Shown: positions 21,200 to 32,900 of the stretch, piece by piece
Position numbering within the stretch: the stretch's first letter is position 1
Layout: the number at the start of each line of letters is the position of its first letter
NCBI RefSeq assembly: GCF_027943255.1
Contig: NC_072895.1
Coordinates: 72,046,001-72,110,000, forward strand
From: Anastrepha obliqua
Lineage: Eukaryota; Arthropoda; Insecta; Diptera; Tephritidae
DNA: 64,000 nt
Direction: 5' to 3'
Made by a program: the position numbers and the translations under genes
The notes under the pieces: generated by a model
Seen by the model: only the letters and a program-made list of their open reading frames with translations
What the model was told of the DNA's origin: nothing
Database searches by the model: none

Positions 21200-23290
21200 T
21201 TATTGATGTTGTTGCTGTTGTTGTTGTATCAGTAACTTTGCCTTGTCAGTATAGTGTAATCACCGGTCGTCTTCGTCTAACTCATCTAACGGTATTCCAA
21301 GGAAACTAGCTGTTTCGACGGGTTGAGTCCAGACGGAGAGGGGTGTTAGATGAGTGGGTTTGATGGGACATGTGAAAAGGTGGTTACTGTTGTGCGGAGT
21401 GCCTTCACATGCCGGACATATGTTAGAATGTCGGAGTCGATTCTGTATAGGTAGGAGTTTAACCTGCTACAATATCCAGAACGTAGTTGTGCCAAGGCTA
21501 CGCGGGACTCTCGGGGAAGTTGGAGCTCTTCGTCTGCGTTTGGTGGTGATTGGACCCCGATAACGGCATTCGGAGGTCGGGAGCTTAAGAAGGTGGTAAG
21601 GGTCTCCCGATGAATGTTTTGCCCTGGATCTCGTCCGCGTAATTAAGGAAGTGCCTCCTGACATGCCAAGAAGGTGGCTCAAGCTCAAGCAGGTGTCTGC
21701 ATGGGTGAGACCTGCGGTAATACCCTAGCAGGAACTGCTTGCTGAAAGGACACCACCTTCCGGAACTCTTTACTTTACCTATTTCCCTCTGTTTTGAGAT
21801 TTGGTCTCGAAATAGCACCGACGAATGACGACCACTCAGGTAGTTCGCGGTCCACCGCTGTTGTATTTCAATTTATGCAGCCGTCTGGCAGGAAGACGCT
21901 TGGATCTGTCTGCCGGAGGATGCGGAATGAATTGCCGGCTAAAATACTTCGCGCATCTCTTCGGATCCGACGGAGTACAACCGTTGAATTTGATATTCAT
22001 CTTGTCGATGTGCTTCGTCGGGCTCGACAGGAACCTTACGGTGGACCAGAGCTTGCTCACACCAGAGGCGCTCGTGTTGGGTTAGCAGTTGCCGGATATC
22101 CAAATTGAGATCCTTTGTGCGGCAATCCCCGGGATCGGCCTGGTGTAGGTGATCATGCTCGTTTGAGAACTTAACAGCTGCTTCAGCTACGATTATTTGG
22201 TAGACTTGAGTGCCAAAGATCGTGATGCGCATTAAAGTCACCTACTACCAGTCGGTTCTCACCTCTGATGAGCGCATTTATATCAGGGTGATATCCTGCC
22301 GGGCAGCAGGTGACTGGGGGTATGTGTATATTAAAAACTTCGAGCTCGGCATCGCCTGACCGGACAGCTATACCTTGACATTCTAAGGTGCTGTCCCTGC
22401 GGTCGATGCCTTCATCCATGAGACGATACTGCACTGTATGGAGGACTATGAGTGCTAGGTCTCGCTCGCGATCCTTTCTGTGCACGTTGTAGCCATCCCT
22501 GGTGATCGAAGAGGAGCTAGCGTGCAGTTTTGTCTCTTGGACCGCAGCTGTCTTGATTCCATGACGGCTCATGAAGTCGACTATCTCGTCTATCTTGCTC
22601 ATGAGTCCGTTGCAGTTCAGTTATAGGAGCTTGAAACTCCTCGGGAGTCCTGCTGTGCATTCCGAAATAGTTGTTGCGGCCTGATGTTGACGGGCGGCCG
22701 CGCCACAGGGGCAGATGCTGGTGCAGAGCTCTGCAGAAGGGGGCAACGTAGTCGCCATTGAAAGAATTGCACTTGACTGTTATCAGGTTCCGAGGAATCG
22801 CTGGTCTGACACACGGAACAGACTGTGCGGGGAACCAAGAGCTGCTGGTTTGTCCCCGCACTGAGATAGGAGAAGGCTGTGGATCGATGGGGGAGTTGTG
22901 TTGCACCTGTGGATGCTTTACAGTTAAGGTTTGGTTTGTGGCGACAGTTTGATGTTGAGGCAGGGGCCGCCTGGTGGCGGGAGCAACACGTGGCCACATA
23001 CCTTGTTAACCACTCCTTAAATATTTTTTGCTTCTAACCGAGGTGGAGTTCAGGTAGAGCCATTTGTGGCATATGCAGCAGAAGAATACTTCTGGTCCAG
23101 GGTTGGTTTCAATGCCAGCTCTGAAGAGAAGTATTTGGAGCAAACATGCTGCGAGGGATTGCTCCTGTGACGATAGATTGGGGGTGTGATACGGTACACT
23201 AGACAGGGCTAGTTTACTGTAGCGGCAGCCCTTGGTCGGGAAAAGCCCCGAGCCATTCCGGTAACGCAGAACCGGCTGTCATGGGAATGT
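21200..23290 (-). mobile_element. Jockey-superfamily LINE with internal deletions
   Basis: Best copy of this family in the window, on the minus strand. In order from the 5' side: the 2A-like AGIETNPGPEVFFC segment (23075-23119); a Pro/Gln/Ser-rich linker; an APE-type endonuclease frame (22602-22183); an endonuclease-to-RT linker ('CTPSDPKRCAKYFSRQF', 22060-21836); then, after loss of most of RT, the C-terminus ('RRSHPCRHLLE', 'RRHFLNYADEI'). It ends in a zinc knuckle 'CPACEGTPHNSNHLFTCPI' at about 21430-21370 and 'FLGIPLDELDEDDR' before a stop near 21265. The 3' UTR carries a CAA-repeat tail (tgttgttgctgttgttgttg on the + strand, about 21206-21226). Dead because of deletions and frameshifts. 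Confidence 0.85.
22183..22602 (-). pseudogene. APE-type endonuclease domain fragment of the LINE
   Basis: A 139-codon frame reading 'SKIDEIVDFMSRHGIKTAAVQETKL...ITRDGYNVHRKDR...VFNIHIPP...GENRLVVGDFNAHHDLW'. QETK supplies the metal-binding Glu and GDFNAHH the catalytic Asp-x-Asn-x-His block of the endonuclease/exonuclease/phosphatase fold used to nick target DNA. The frame stops before the SDH motif, because the element is deleted there. Confidence 0.85.
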
Positions 23291-23579
23291 GTTCATTGCT
23301 GTAGTTTTCTCTGTATGTAATTCATAATAATATTATTATTACCTTTTCGGTTATTTCTTTTCATATTCGTTTCTCGTATATATGTATGTATGTAAGTAAT
23401 TTATGACTACCAGTGATTTCATTTATTTAAGTAAGCCTTCAGTTATTTTTGTTTGTGCTTTAATTTTGAGAGCCGGTACAACATAGGTTTACATAACACC
23501 AGGTTGGATTTAGAGGTAACAGACACCACACAAAAACCTGCTGAAAGCCTTTAACGGTTCGATGAGTAAAGTGCAGAAT
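23291..23579. other. Intergenic spacer
   Basis: Short AT-rich stretch with a TATG run near 23380. Nothing recognised. Confidence 0.5.
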
Positions 23580-23782
23580 TGCTATTTTGCGGTCGCGCTT
23601 CGGCAGGCAATGGCAAACCTCCGAGTGTATTTCTGCCATAAAAAAGCTCCTTACAAAAAATCATTTCTTGTTCGGAGTCGGCTTGATAGGTCCTTCCATT
23701 TGTGGAGCAACATCGAGACGCTCACCAGAAGAAGAACTCGGCCAAACATCAAGTATAAAGGGTGTAAATATATATAATTGAT
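23580..23782 (+). mobile_element. Candidate SINE, 5'-truncated copy
   Basis: Matches the body and 3' end of the repeat at 27901-28219: 'ggcaggcaatggcaaacctc', 'ttcggagtcggctt', 'ccatttgtgga', 'ctcggccaaaca', and a tatata tail at 23768-23777. The tRNA-like head is missing. The sequence is more diverged than the other copies. Confidence 0.75.
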
Positions 23783-24169
23783 CGATTAAAAAAATTTAAT
23801 CCAGCGAGAATAACATTTCTATGTATTTCAGACAATTTTAATTTGTTTATTGTTTATTCTTCAAGTACATACATATGTATTAGCTTAATAATTTGGACTT
23901 TGAGTTATCATTGGCGTATTCACACTAACTCCAGTTGTTCTGTATACCTCAGAAGTCAAATTCGGGCACCCACTTATTATAAGTACCTGTTCTGACAGGG
24001 TTAGGTTTACATGAAGTCCGAGGCCGATCTTTGCCTAACGAGGTGTAGCCTATAAATGGGATCAAAACTAGCCGGAGGTTGGGCTAAAAGCATTGCTGTA
24101 TTTTATTCTTAAGTTATCAAAGATGTGGAAAAATTAACAAACGTAACAATTCATAGTGTTTTTCCATCT

Positions 24170-24450
24170 ATTCTATAGAGACTGGGAAATAAAGATTCAA
24201 CGCCTTCGCTGGCTGGGTCATGTCGTCGAATAGGTAAAAAATGCGACTGCTCTGAAAGTATTCGATGTGGCGCCATCTGGTGCTAGCGGAGGAAAGGAAC
24301 TCCGCCTCTGCGTTCGAAAGATCAGGGTGAGAAGGACTGTACTTCACTTGGTTTGTCTAACTGGTGCCGGTCAGCACGTGAAAGAACAACAACACCAAAA
24401 CCGATTAAATGATTATCGATCGAATCAAGAAGGAGTGGGAGAAATTAAAA
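24170..24450 (+). mobile_element. RTE-clade LINE 3' fragment
   Basis: Reads in + frames as the end of the RTE pol: 'IKIQRLRWLGHVV', then 'ALKVFDVAPSGASGG', with 'LHLVCLTGAG' in another frame. This matches the 3' part of the copy at 48700-49000 ('IKIQRLHCLSHVVRIG', 'VFDPAPADVSRG'). A frameshift near 24230 and many substitutions show decay. Confidence 0.68.
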
Positions 24451-24936
24451 GTTAGAAGGAAAGGATTTAATACACATAACGAGAATGAATGTGAAATCTA
24501 ATAAAATTAAGGTAGACAGTAAGAATTGAAGCATATTTGTTTTCGTTGATATGTACGCCGGTATAAAGAACCTAAATTTTCAAGTAAAACAAGTTTGATT
24601 ATGAATATTTCTCAATGGCATAACTTTTTTATTAACAAAAAAATCGTATGAACTTTGGTATGTATGTATGTATGTATGCTTAATTCTGTTTTTACACGGT
24701 TTTGATATAACACGGTTTGAAAATAAAATATTTTTAATTTTTTTACACGATTATATTCCATTTAGCACGATTTAAAATTTTTTGTGCTTAATATAATATT
24801 TTGTTTTGTCAAATTTAATTTTTGCGAAATATGTTCATATTACAAATTTAGGGGAATTCCCTTTTTGTGCATACAAGCAAATTTACTGGTCAGAGCAATT
24901 GAAATGTGAAAATATTTTGTGAATTAGAACATACAG

Positions 24937-25449
24937 GGTTTGAGAAGTGTTTGAAAAGTAATGAGCCTTCCCACGAGCAGCGTTTGCCAAGCGATCAACC
25001 GAATAGGCTGGTAGGGGAAAATGATCGTTGGACCTTCCCCTTCCACTAGAAACCGGTCCCAGTTCGCTGGCAACACCGGTGCAGTCAACATCGCTCCGCG
25101 CGTGAAAGCTGTTTTAAAAGTGTGTTAGGATTTTGCAGTGGCGAAAATGCAGCGATCATTGGAGCACACCGCCTTCCTCTGCACTTCAGCATTGGCTAAG
25201 ATGGGGGTTCCGGTGCTTTCCCACCCTCCCTACAGCGCAGACCTGTCTCCTACGGACTTCTTCTTGTTCCCGCGCCTGAAAAGAAAGTTGAAGGGGAGGC
25301 GTTTGGACTCCATCGAGGCGATCCAAAAAACTGTGACAGCCGAATTGAACGCGATTTCGGCGGATGAGTTTAAAACATGTTGCCTGCAGTGGAAGGACCG
25401 CTACCAGCGGAGTATTGACGCTCAAGGGTCCTATTTTAAAGAATATTAG
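24937..25449 (+). mobile_element. Mariner (DD34D-type) remnant, internally deleted
   Basis: Begins near 24937 with cagggtttgagaagtgtt, which looks like a mariner TIR, preceded by TA. Most of the transposase is missing. The frame 25138-25449 (103 aa) contains the C-terminal catalytic block 'SHPPYSADLSPTDFFLFPRLKRKLKG' with the third aspartate. It then continues as 'IQKTVTAELNAISADEFKTC' and ends at a stop codon. No right TIR was found downstream. This is a non-autonomous remnant. Confidence 0.75.
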
Positions 25450-25499
25450 TTGTATAAGCCAAAGGTTTAAACGTTGGGGTGAATCGTGGTCCCTCATAC

Positions 25500-27660
25500 C
25501 TCAAGGAGACTAATACAAAGTTAGTTATATGACAATTTTCCGTAATATGGTATATCAAGGAGCCGTAAAAAGTGGAAATAACGTATGTTGTTGTCCGTTT
25601 CACTACCGCAACTTCTACTGCAACGAAAACATTACGAAAGATGTTTACCGCAATTTTTTCGTATGCTCTCGCCTCCGAAATGCAAAAGAAAACCTCTACA
25701 GAGACTTTAGATAACGTCTTTCACCGGGAACATTCGTGCAACATACGGTATGCTGCGCTCGAAGGAAAAGTGGAATGCGGCATCCGATTTGGTCGTAAAG
25801 ACTATGAAAGAGGTTAGGCGTCTGGATAGACTGAGACCAGCAGCATGTAAATTTCATTTCTGAACTACTGTTAACACCTTGACTGGATTCGACTTGATTT
25901 GAGATATACTTAGATAGATTTTAATAGTTTTGTGAATGTATGTGTGTGTATGTATGTATATATATGTATGTGAGCATTACACTAAGTGTGAATCATTAAC
26001 TGCTTAGGATTTTCTTAAATGTATTAATTTTTTTGTTTTGGTTTTCTTGTAATTTATTAAATTTATTTATTTCAACATTTTCATATTGATAACATTTAAT
26101 TACAATATAATTTAAGAATATGCATTTTGAATTGTAATTACAATACGTAATTATAATAATTATTAATAGTTTTATACTCATATCTTGTAAATATATATTT
26201 TTCAATTATTTTGGACATTTGATTTTTTTAATATAAATTAAATAATAGCATTCTATATTTTTTAATTGCATTTATTTGTTTTTTGTTTTTGTTTTCATAA
26301 TACATACATAGATTTTTGAAATATCTTGTTTTGCTGCAAATGTTTCCATTATTGTTTTCTGTTCATTGTTATCGCTTTTATGCAAAAAGGTACTTTCTAT
26401 TATCGAATTAACAACAAAATTGTTGCTTTTTTACAAAAAGAAGTTTGGTTTTAAAATTAGAGATTCAAATATTTATTTCACAAAGAAAAAAGTAACTATA
26501 ACAAAAAATATTTTTAACCCTTAAATACGTATGTATGTACATATGTATATTAGGGTGAATCATGTGCCATACAAAAATAATCGATACAATTTTTCCATCC
26601 AAATTACAAACTTAAATATATATTAAAACTTTCGCCATAATATTTGAAGAAAATATGCATTAAAATTTGCGTGAACAGAATTAAATTGAAATCCAAAAAT
26701 CTCATTATTTTGAGCCGTTGATAAAATTTTTCACTTTCTGGAAAAAATATTTTTAAAAACTAATTTATATATTTTTTTTTTTCGAGTAGGCACCCTAATG
26801 TAGATATGAGGTCATAAGAGTAAAATCTATTTAAACTGAATTAGCGGTTTTCGCTTCTTGAGCTCGAAATAGCTTGATTTTAACGCAATATTCGAACTTT
26901 TAATTTGAAAATAAAAGCTAACTTAAAATTTAAAATTTTTCTATGAAAGTTCCAAATTAATTAATCTAAGTGAAAAAGCTACTAAAGTCAATTAAGTTGC
27001 TATGCAAAACGTCTACAGACTGTAAATTTATACTAGCGCTTTCATAATCATAAAAATTTACATGGACTTTCCAATTTTCCCATAACATGAGTTCACCATG
27101 AGTTTATAATTAATTTGTTTCGTTTTTATTCAGAAATACGATCTTAAATTCGCCAAGAAAAATAATATCGTCGTTTAACTAATAGGACATTTTCAATAAA
27201 AGCTCTTTCAAAATATCAAACAAAAACAATTTTGTGTTATTTATATAAAGTATTATACAAACTCATTATAAATTGAAAAAATAAATCGCGTTCACTTTAG
27301 AAAAAGGATTTAGTTAAAACCTCGAAGATTATTTATGACATTGCCTTACTTTATTTACAGAAGTGAAGAAAGTTTAATTCGAAATTTTAGTTAATTAAGT
27401 ACTTTGGACAATATTTATCAATTATGTTTGCGTTTTAGATTTTAAATGCAAAAATCTCTCCTTTTGTTTACACAAAAAAAAAAAAAAAAATAATAATAAT
27501 AAAAAAATTATAAACTATAAAAAAGAATTGTATTTCAATTCTACTTTAAACACATATTTCTGAACATTTTTGTTTTAATATTCAAAATTAATTATTAAAT
27601 AAAAAAATAAAAATTGAGAAAACCTTCCAAAATAAACAACAATATTTTAAATCAAACTAT
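25500..27660. other. AT-rich intergenic block, no gene seen
   Basis: More than 2 kb of very AT-rich DNA with long A/T runs and TATG microsatellites (25935-25972, 26527-26552). Short frames near 25530-25810 have no recognisable motif. Confidence 0.5.
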
Positions 27661-27669
27661 GCAATTATA

Positions 27670-27899
27670 AAGGGTGGCGCAAAATGAATCGGGTGGCGCA
27701 AAATTAACCATTCAACTTTTTACAAAAAAAAAATTATTTTGAATGACGGAAATCTTTATTTTGACCCTTACGTGCTCCATTGCTTGTCTGTTTGTATGTT
27801 GCAGCTGTCTAGCTCACAAGTGTCAAATATGATTGCCGTAGGACGATATTTGCAAATATTATAAATCTTTCCATAATTGATTATTTTTGCGCCACCTGT
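27670..27899. mobile_element. Short mariner-like MITE abutting a SINE
   Basis: The left end near 27671 (agggtggcgcaaaat) and the right end near 27899 (attttt gcgccacct, inverted) share an inverted ggtggcgcaaaa core. At the left end the core occurs twice (27672-27685 and 27691-27704). Size is about 230 bp with no coding capacity. The A/T-flanked GGGTG start is like the other mariner derivatives in the window. The right end runs straight into the AT tail of the SINE. Confidence 0.6.
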
Positions 27900-27900
27900 T

Positions 27901-28219
27901 ATATATATATATAATTGCCGCGTACACCCTTTTTGGGTGTTTAGCCGAGCTCCTCCTCCTACTTGTGGTGTGCGTCTTGATGTTGTTCCACAAATGGAGG
28001 GACCTACAGTTTCAAGCCGACTCCGAACGGAAATGTTTTAATGAGGAGCTTTTTCATGTCAGAAATACACTCGGAGGTTTGCCATTGCCTGCCGAGGGGC
28101 GACCGCTATTTGAAAAATGTTTTTCTTAATTTTGGTGTTTCACCGACATTCGAATCTATGTTCTCTCTGTGAATTCCGAATGGTAGTCACGCACCAACCC
28201 ATTCGGTTATGGCGGCCGC
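27901..28219 (-). mobile_element. Candidate tRNA-derived SINE, full-length copy
   Basis: On the minus strand the repeat begins gcggccgcc and carries an A-box-like 'taaccgaatgggttgg'. About 45 bases further on is a B-box-like 'gattcgaatgtc' (ggttcgaatct in the copy at 43 kb), i.e. internal RNA polymerase III promoter boxes in the tRNA order and spacing. A unique body follows ('ggcaggcaatggcaaacctc', 'cattt tgtggaacaacatc'), then an acaccc-aaaa-gggtgt hairpin and an ATATAT tail (27901-27912). No long open frame. Same order and boundaries as the 42.8-kb copy. The tRNA source is not identified. Confidence 0.75.
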
Positions 28220-29950
28220 AATTAGTTCTATAAAATAATTAATATAGAATATTTAATAAATATTTTCTTTCTAAGACATGCAATTATTGCAGTCAATGTT
28301 AAACATAACAAATAAAAGATTTATTTTGAAGTAATAAAAATGTAATGAAAATAAGCGAAATACATATTCGGAAAAATACAAAGGAAAACCCTAAATTTTA
28401 AATAGAATCAAAACAATTTTTATTCCATATTTCTTCTCTAAAAATATGAAATAATTGTAACATCCGAAAATTATTTTCAGTTAATATTTTGGCGAGATAA
28501 CTAAATTGAGAAGAAAAAATTCAAAGTAAAAAAATAAAACAATTTTAAATGAAAATGGAAACTTAATAGGTTTTATTTCTTTTTTAAGAAAATAAGCAAT
28601 TTTTGCAGTCTCTGTAAAAAATAACAAATACAAAATTTTATTAATTTAATATTTACGTAATTTAATAATTACGAATTAATTAAGTAAACAAAATTTTTTT
28701 GTAAGGTAAGCAGAAGAAAATTGAAGAAATTAAAAAACGCACAAATTCTAAACACATTCTATTTAAAAAAAAAAATAATATTATTTTGAAAAAATCTGCA
28801 CCTAAAATATCTTTGCCCTTTTCATCTATTCTGTTCACAAGAAAACGGGTAAATAAAGAATATTTGTAATATTATTAAAAAAATATTTTCTCAGATTGTA
28901 AAACATATAAAACAGAGGAAATAATTATCTTTATTCCATTTATATATTAATAATAGTGTATAATTTTTCAGGCAGTTAAAAGTTATTGCTAAACTTTTCA
29001 GCAGTTATTGAAAATATTTAAGCTAATATATAATAGTAAAATTTAAATTAAGCAACACTTGAAATTAACACTGCTCTTGAAGAAGGAAATTTATTTTTAA
29101 ATTTAATTAATAATTTATACATTTTCGTTAAAAATCGTAATTTTTTTTAATTTTATACACTAATTAAGTTTTTCTTGCCACAAATCTTATATTTTTGTTG
29201 GTTTTTTTTTTAAATTCCAGTTTGTATTTAGAATTTCTTTAACTACATCGACAAAAATTCAGCGAAAAATTTAAAAATCGGTAGTATTTTTTAGGATGTT
29301 TGTCCGATATATTCTCTTTTTCGATTTTGTATTTTGTATTTTGTTTTGCTAGAAATAGCAATTGTTTAATGCTGTTGCCAACAGTGTTTAAGGAATTTTT
29401 TATTCCATATTTCGTTTTCTTTATTGTTAAAAAAGTAATTCGGGTTATTTCCCTACTGTTATTGGGAACACTTTGCTACAAAATATTGTGCATCAGCAAT
29501 TTAAGTTCGGAATATATGTATGTATGAATGTATGTATGTACATTTTTGTATGTAGTTCATTTCCAACTCCCTTTACATTTTAACAACAAAGTTTGTCGAG
29601 TTTTTCCACTACTGTTTGTTTTTTTTTTATAAATTTTCAGCTTTGAGTCTCATTAATATGCAGAAATCGACTTTTTTGCAAATATTCACATTATTTCACC
29701 TATTCCTATATTAAAAAAATTCAAAAAGAAAATTGTAATATTTCAAATTTTTTGGTGTTCACATTGTCAAATTCATCAATCATCTCCATTTTCATTAAGA
29801 TTTAAATTCAAGTTGTGTATGTATGTGTGTGTGTACGTATTATATGTGTTTTGCTTTTATTTCTTAGTTTTTGGCATTGGTTTTTATTGATTAGCAGTGT
29901 TTGTCTTTTTCTGGTTGTTTGACGCTTTGTTGCCCAGCCAGCCAGCTAGC
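28220..29950. other. AT-rich 3' flank of the MAGUK gene
   Basis: About 1.7 kb of extremely AT-rich DNA with A/T homopolymers and TATG/TGTG microsatellites (29515-29545, 29815-29835). The part next to 29963 is probably the MAGUK 3' UTR. No other gene was seen. Confidence 0.5.
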
Positions 29951-29962
29951 TATTCAGCCATT

Positions 29963-32900
29963 TTATTGTACCCACGCAGCTGGCGCCCACAGTGGCTCAT
30001 TCTCTATGCGTTGCACCGTGTTCATCAGCTGTTCGAAAGCCGTTAGTAGCTCGCCATTCACTATGACCTCATCGAAGAAATGGCCATGAAGGAAATCGAT
30101 TCGTTCAGCTGATTTAAGCATGTCGTTGTATTCTTCGTCCTTAATTGAAAAAAGAATAATATAAGTATTAAATTTTGCCTTTTCTATAGTGTGCACTGTA
30201 GAGTGACAAAGTTACGTTAGCAGCAAAGGTTTTAAACTTGGCTAAACTTTGCCGTAAGCTTTTGCTGTTCACAAACGAAAGAGAGTTGCCAGTTGATTTG
30301 ACTTAATTTTCAATATTGTCATAACGAATTCGTGAAATTAAATTATTTTACATATATTCATATACATATATATATATAATATCGCTGAATATTTATATTT
30401 TTGTAAACAAATGGGAGCAAATACTGCAGAGACTGCTCTCCAAAAAATGGTTAGATTGGGAAACGATCCGACAGAATATTAGAATGAATGAAACAATTTG
30501 CTATTTTTAAGACGCCGTAGTATGTATAGTAGTGAGTTCTTGAGTTCTTCTATTCTAAAGCTATAGGCGCAGCATTAAATAAACTTAAAAATGGTTAAGC
30601 AAATTTCTTGTGGCAGTACTCCAATTGAAACGTTCTGGGCTCTGCGGTCAAATAATAAAAACATACCATTCTCTTATTAGTTCCTAGACTACTTTTCTTT
30701 TTACAGAGTAAATTCAGCTGTCACACTTCTTTCACGCTACTTTTTCATACAAAGGTGTACTATAATAGCAATTTTTCCAGGAGTATTCTTCATCACTGTT
30801 TTTAGCGATCTAAGGGGTATCTTAATGATATAATAGGTAGTTTGGTGTCAGATTTCGATTGTACATCCAAACAAACTTTCGATATCTTCGGCAAAACCAT
30901 TTTACCTAGCTTTTAATTCGTGTAATTTAAGCACACATTTATAATGTAATAAAGTGCAATTAGTTTTTTCTATACTCACTTTATGCTCCTTGTTGTTCAA
31001 GCATATCGCAAAAACGTGGTTGCCGAAGAACTAGCTGGAGAAGGCATCTAGATGGCTTCAAGCGTTAACTGGATTCATTAACAGATCAACTTGGCTTCAC
31101 CATCATCGGCCAAAGATAAAATAATTTTAAGAGGATATTCTAAATGTTACTGAAACCCAGGCGAGGTGATCGCAGCTTTTTCTATTGAACATGGGCCTAT
31201 TGACCTCATGCTAGAAAACTGGGTATAGCTTGCAATGGTTACTGCCAAATTTGCTGCGATCTGAATGAACAGGAGGGGAAAGTTATTGAGGAAACGGGGG
31301 CCTCTTACTGGGAGCGTTTGTTATAGGTACTACGACATCAAAATGACATTGAGTTGCTATCAAGACGTTGAGTTACTGTGCTGCCATCTTAAGCTTAATA
31401 TGTCTATTCTAATGCCGGTAAATATTATAAGTACATCTTAAAAAATACAGTACGCGTAATACGAGAGGCGCTCGGAAATGCGAACTGTGCAACAGGTTAC
31501 TTTGTCCCCCGTTGAAACATAACACAGGTTAAAAATACAGGGTGGCTGATGAAAGCCGCTACCAAAAAAAAATTGAATAACTTTTTTTCTTTTTAAGTTA
31601 TCTGTTCCATTTTTGTTTTAATCTGCAGATTGAACTTTAAAATTTATTAAAATGGATAACTGGGACACGCAAACAAGAATTTGGATAGTCCGCCGCTATC
31701 ACGCACTGGAGTCCGTAGTTTTGGTACAGAGAGAGTACAGGCGGATGTTTGGCGGCGATCCCCCGAGCAGATGGACCATAATGAGACTGGTGAATAATTT
31801 TGCTGAGCAAGGAACAGTCGCAAGAAGGCCTTATCATCGAAACCCACCAGTTCGGACGGAGGAAACGATCGCTGCTGTAGCTGCAGCTATACAAAGCAAT
31901 CCAAGGGTTTCAACAAGAAGCTTATCTGCTCAACTTGGTGTCAGCCGACAGTCTTTGCAAACAATAATGCACAAAGATTTAGACTTATTTCCCTACAAAA
32001 TTCAAATGGTTAACAAACTGAATGCAGCAGACTTGCCGATTCGCTTGGAATTTTGCCAGAAGATCCTGCAAATGGTGGAAGAAGACCAAAACATGTTAAA
32101 CTGCCTTTTCATGTCTGATGAGGCCCATTTCGATTTAAACGGCAATGTGAACAAACAAAATTGTCGAATATGGAGTACTTCTAACCCACAGATACTCCAC
32201 GAGACGGAATTGCATCCTCTTCGCGTGACAGTGTGGTGTGCGGTTTCTTCACGCTGTATTGTCGGGCCTTATTTTTTTGAAGAAAATGGTCACACCGTTA
32301 CGGTTACTGGAGACCGTTATTTGAAAATGCTGAAAGAATTTTTCTATCCAGAACTACGCTGAAGAAGAATTCCTTTCAACTCTGTGTGGTTTCAACAAGA
32401 TGGGGCAACGTCTCACATAGCCCAGACTGTTATGACAGAGTTGCGACGAAAATTTCCCAATAAACTGATTTCAAGAAACTCCGAATTTCGTTGGCCCCCC
32501 AGGTCGCCTGACCTTACTGCACCTGACTTTTTCTTGTGGGGTTTATGTAAACAAGAAGTTTATAAAACAAAGCCAACAAATTTGGATGAACTAAAACAAT
32601 CCATTCGGGCAACAATTGCGGCTATTCCTGTCGCAACTCTCAAAGCAGCAATGAACAACTTTTTACTAAGATGCCGCACTTGTGTCAACGAGCATGGGGG
32701 GCATTTAAATTCAATTATTTTTAAAACTAGTTAAGCTACATTTAATAAAATTTAATGACCTTCAACTTGAAAAAAAATAAATGAATTCCATACACTAAAA
32801 AAAAAGTTATTTGAGTTTCTTAATGTAGCAAAATTCATCAGCCACCCTGTATTATTAATTTTAAGTAGAGGCTTGCATTCCTTTCTCCTCTTCATTGTGC

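Noticed and set aside
25500..29950. Search for a CRISPR array, operon or prokaryotic insertion in the long gene-free block
   Set aside because: No direct repeats with spacers, no long frames and base composition like the rest of the insect DNA.
31030..31440. Possible LINE zinc-knuckle remnant
   Set aside because: One C-x2-C-like word only; stops and frame changes prevent a firm assignment.
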